In this document: positions 63,108 through 64,000 of the stretch, one piece after another
How the letters are laid out: each line of letters starts with the position of its first letter
Position numbering within the stretch: the stretch's first letter is position 1
Assembly (NCBI GenBank): GCA_964351865.1
Contig: CAYGPJ010000011.1
Span: 46,996 to 110,995, forward strand
Length of the DNA: 64,000 nucleotides
Direction: 5' to 3'
DNA from: JBCDJI01 sp964351865
GTDB lineage: Bacteria > Verrucomicrobiota > Verrucomicrobiia > Methylacidiphilales > JBCBYL01
Program-made: the position numbers and the translations under genes
The notes under the pieces: generated by a model
Databases searched by the model: none
Told to the model about the DNA's origin: nothing
What the model saw: only the letters and a program-made list of their open reading frames with translations

Positions 63108-63448
63108 TTCGATTTAAAATATGAAATACCTCTTACAGGGAGTAGGAACAGCCGTTGGCACAGTATTATGCATGACGCTCCTGTCACGTATCCCAGACCA
63201 GAAAATATTCCTAAGTCTTCTCGAAGATTTGGTAGAAAATAGACTAGGAATAGTGACCATATGCCTAGCTCTATGCTGCGTAGTATTGTTTTCATTATTG
63301 ATTCTATTTATTGTTTCAGATGCCGCTTTTAAGCGGCGCTTAGTTTCTAAGGAGTTAACCATGCAAGACATGGCAAATTTGGAGGGACATCGAACAAAGC
63401 AGTAGTGCCAATTCACTCGCTGCGCTCGTTCTTGGCACACCGCTAACG
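63108..63448 (+). mobile_element. Integron gene cassette 1
   Basis: Begins after the G of the recombination core GTTCGAT (63107-63113) and ends at the G of the next core GTTCTGC (63448-63454). The box ATCGAAC at its end (63389-63395) is the exact complement of its own start core, as demanded for a circularised cassette. Holds one small gene. Confidence 0.88.
63121..63405 (+). CDS. Cassette-borne small membrane protein, unknown function
   Basis: A 94-aa protein with two hydrophobic helices (about 5-22 and 43-67) and a basic/charged C-terminal tail (KRRLVSKELTMQDMANLEGHRTKQ). No family recognised. Starts 13 bp after the cassette boundary, so it would be read from the integron promoter. AT-rich compared with the flanking chromosome, as is common for cassette genes. 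Confidence 0.72.
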   Translation: MKYLLQGVGTAVGTVLCMTLLSRIPDQKIFLSLLEDLVENRLGIVTICLALCCVVLFSLLILFIVSDAAFKRRLVSKELTMQDMANLEGHRTKQ

Positions 63449-63454
63449 TTCTGC
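63389..63454 (+). repeat. attC recombination site of cassette 1
   Basis: R'' box ATCGAAC (63389-63395), inner stem GTGCCAA/TTGGCAC around a loop of about 20 bases, and R' core GTTCTGC (63448-63454). Length 66 bp. The stop codon of the cassette gene lies inside it. Confidence 0.85.
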
Positions 63455-63948
63455 ATAAAAAATGAAATTTATCGTCCCTATCTTGTTTTTTATGGCCACC
63501 CCGCTGATGGCACAATCTTTATTGGATCGAGTATCAGAGATAGTGAGCGAGCACTACCCAGAAGTGAAGATGCAGCGAGAAGGCGATGTTTACACCTTTG
63601 CCCATGCGACGCGCCCTTTCATGGTTCACGGGCGTTCTATGACCGGCCAGGTTTCAGAGAGTGCCCGTGAAGTTGTTGGGCCCAGTTACACAGGGTTTAT
63701 TCTAAGGCTTGATTACCATGACAAAAATCAAGTATATCAGCCTGAGCTACCACAGTTATTGAATAAACCGTATTGGTCCACATACATCATCCGTTTTGAT
63801 ATTGAGGCCGATAAAAAGCACTATTTTATTTCCTTTTCTTATGGATCTCGACTTGATGAAGCTTTCCGAAAGAAGATTTTTGAGATATTAAATGAGCAGA
63901 ACAAACCCGTAGAGCCAACGAGCTAAAGCTCGTTGCTCACGGAGCACG
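63449..63948 (+). mobile_element. Integron gene cassette 2
   Basis: Starts with TTCTGC and ends at the G of core GTTCGCT (63948-63954). Its end box GCAGAAC (63896-63902) is the exact complement of its start core GTTCTGC. One gene, same direction as cassette 1. Confidence 0.88.
63462..63926 (+). CDS. Cassette-borne secreted protein, unknown function
   Basis: A 154-aa protein with a signal peptide (about 1-17, ATPLMAQ) and a mature part rich in charged and aromatic residues (GFILRLDYHDKNQVYQP, YWSTYIIRFDIEADKKHYF). No domain recognised. Its ATG is 13 bp after the cassette boundary, the same spacing as in cassette 1. The 3' end of the gene overlaps the attC site. Confidence 0.72.
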   Translation: MKFIVPILFFMATPLMAQSLLDRVSEIVSEHYPEVKMQREGDVYTFAHATRPFMVHGRSMTGQVSESAREVVGPSYTGFILRLDYHDKNQVYQPELPQLLNKPYWSTYIIRFDIEADKKHYFISFSYGSRLDEAFRKKIFEILNEQNKPVEPTS

Positions 63949-63954
63949 TTCGCT
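63896..63954 (+). repeat. attC recombination site of cassette 2
   Basis: R'' GCAGAAC (63896-63902), inner stem CAACGAGCT/AGCTCGTTG with a 2-nt gap, then R' core GTTCGCT (63948-63954). Length 59 bp, including the stop codon of the cassette gene. Confidence 0.85.
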
Positions 63955-64000
63955 TAAGTATGAAAAAAGGATTTGCGATCACTTTACTTTGCTTATCACT
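63949..64000 (+). mobile_element. Integron gene cassette 3, start only
   Basis: Begins with TTCGCT after the second attC site and runs off the right edge. The array therefore continues. Confidence 0.75.
63960..64000 (+). CDS. Start of a third cassette gene, probably exported
   Basis: ATG 11 bp after the cassette boundary; the visible residues MKKGFAITLLCLS look like the beginning of a signal peptide. Nothing more can be said. Confidence 0.55.
   Translation, partial: MKKGFAITLLCLS

Noticed and set aside
63107..63113. Standard GTTRRRY core of class 1-type integrons
   Set aside because: The cores read GTTCGAT, GTTCTGC and GTTCGCT; only the GTT is shared, so they were accepted as variant cores on the basis of exact R''/R' complementarity instead.

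Overview
The window looks like chromosomal DNA of a marine member of the Verrucomicrobiota, most like the Opitutales/Puniceicoccales (Coraliomargarita or Lentimonas type). This rests on the combination of many S1 formylglycine sulfatases, secreted glycoside hydrolases, PEP-CTERM proteins, a pseudopilin with an unusual C-terminus, C30-type carotenoid genes and a long integron integrase. It is an inference; no rRNA or other phylogenetic marker was used.

Region 1 (1-28.5 kb, all genes on the minus strand) is a cluster for breaking down a sulfated polysaccharide. It holds six sulfatases, a GH95 fucosidase/galactosidase, GH1, GH5 and an unassigned clan GH-A hydrolase, an esterase, a GPH-type sugar importer, a carbohydrate-binding-like protein, a pseudopilin, two PEP-CTERM proteins and a XylR-like regulator (LacI-type sensor plus AraC DNA-binding domain). 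The genes form several transcription units, including a six-gene operon (24139 to 14912) and a six-gene operon (8445 to beyond the left edge) that ends in an hrpB-like helicase. Nearly every unit carries a 15-bp element (minus-strand consensus AGTGCGTAAATTCAT) 65-86 bp before its start codon, often with a weaker copy 21 bp nearer the gene. I infer this is the operator of the XylR-like regulator. GH95 and the sulfatases suggest a sulfated fucan or galactan; the exact substrate cannot be read from sequence.

Region 2 (28.9-61.2 kb) is mostly ordinary chromosome: an AsmA-like envelope protein, carotenoid genes (phytoene desaturase-like, CruF-like, with a PlsC acyltransferase beside them), Nudix hydrolase, a rhomboid lacking its catalytic residues, class I fumarase, an operon of retropepsin-like protease, RimK-RCK fusion and aspartoacylase-like enzyme, a large flavoprotein-polyferredoxin fusion, two toxin-antitoxin pairs (Phd/VapC and Xre/RES), priA, a lytic transglycosylase, a LacI-like regulator with an SLC13 transporter, fmt, adk and cimA. 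At least nine palindromic REP-like elements with GGGACGGAG arms sit between genes here, while none was seen in region 1.

Region 3 (61.6-64 kb) is the beginning of a chromosomal integron: an IntI-type integrase on the minus strand, a putative attI region, two complete gene cassettes with attC sites whose end boxes match exactly, and the start of a third cassette at the right edge.
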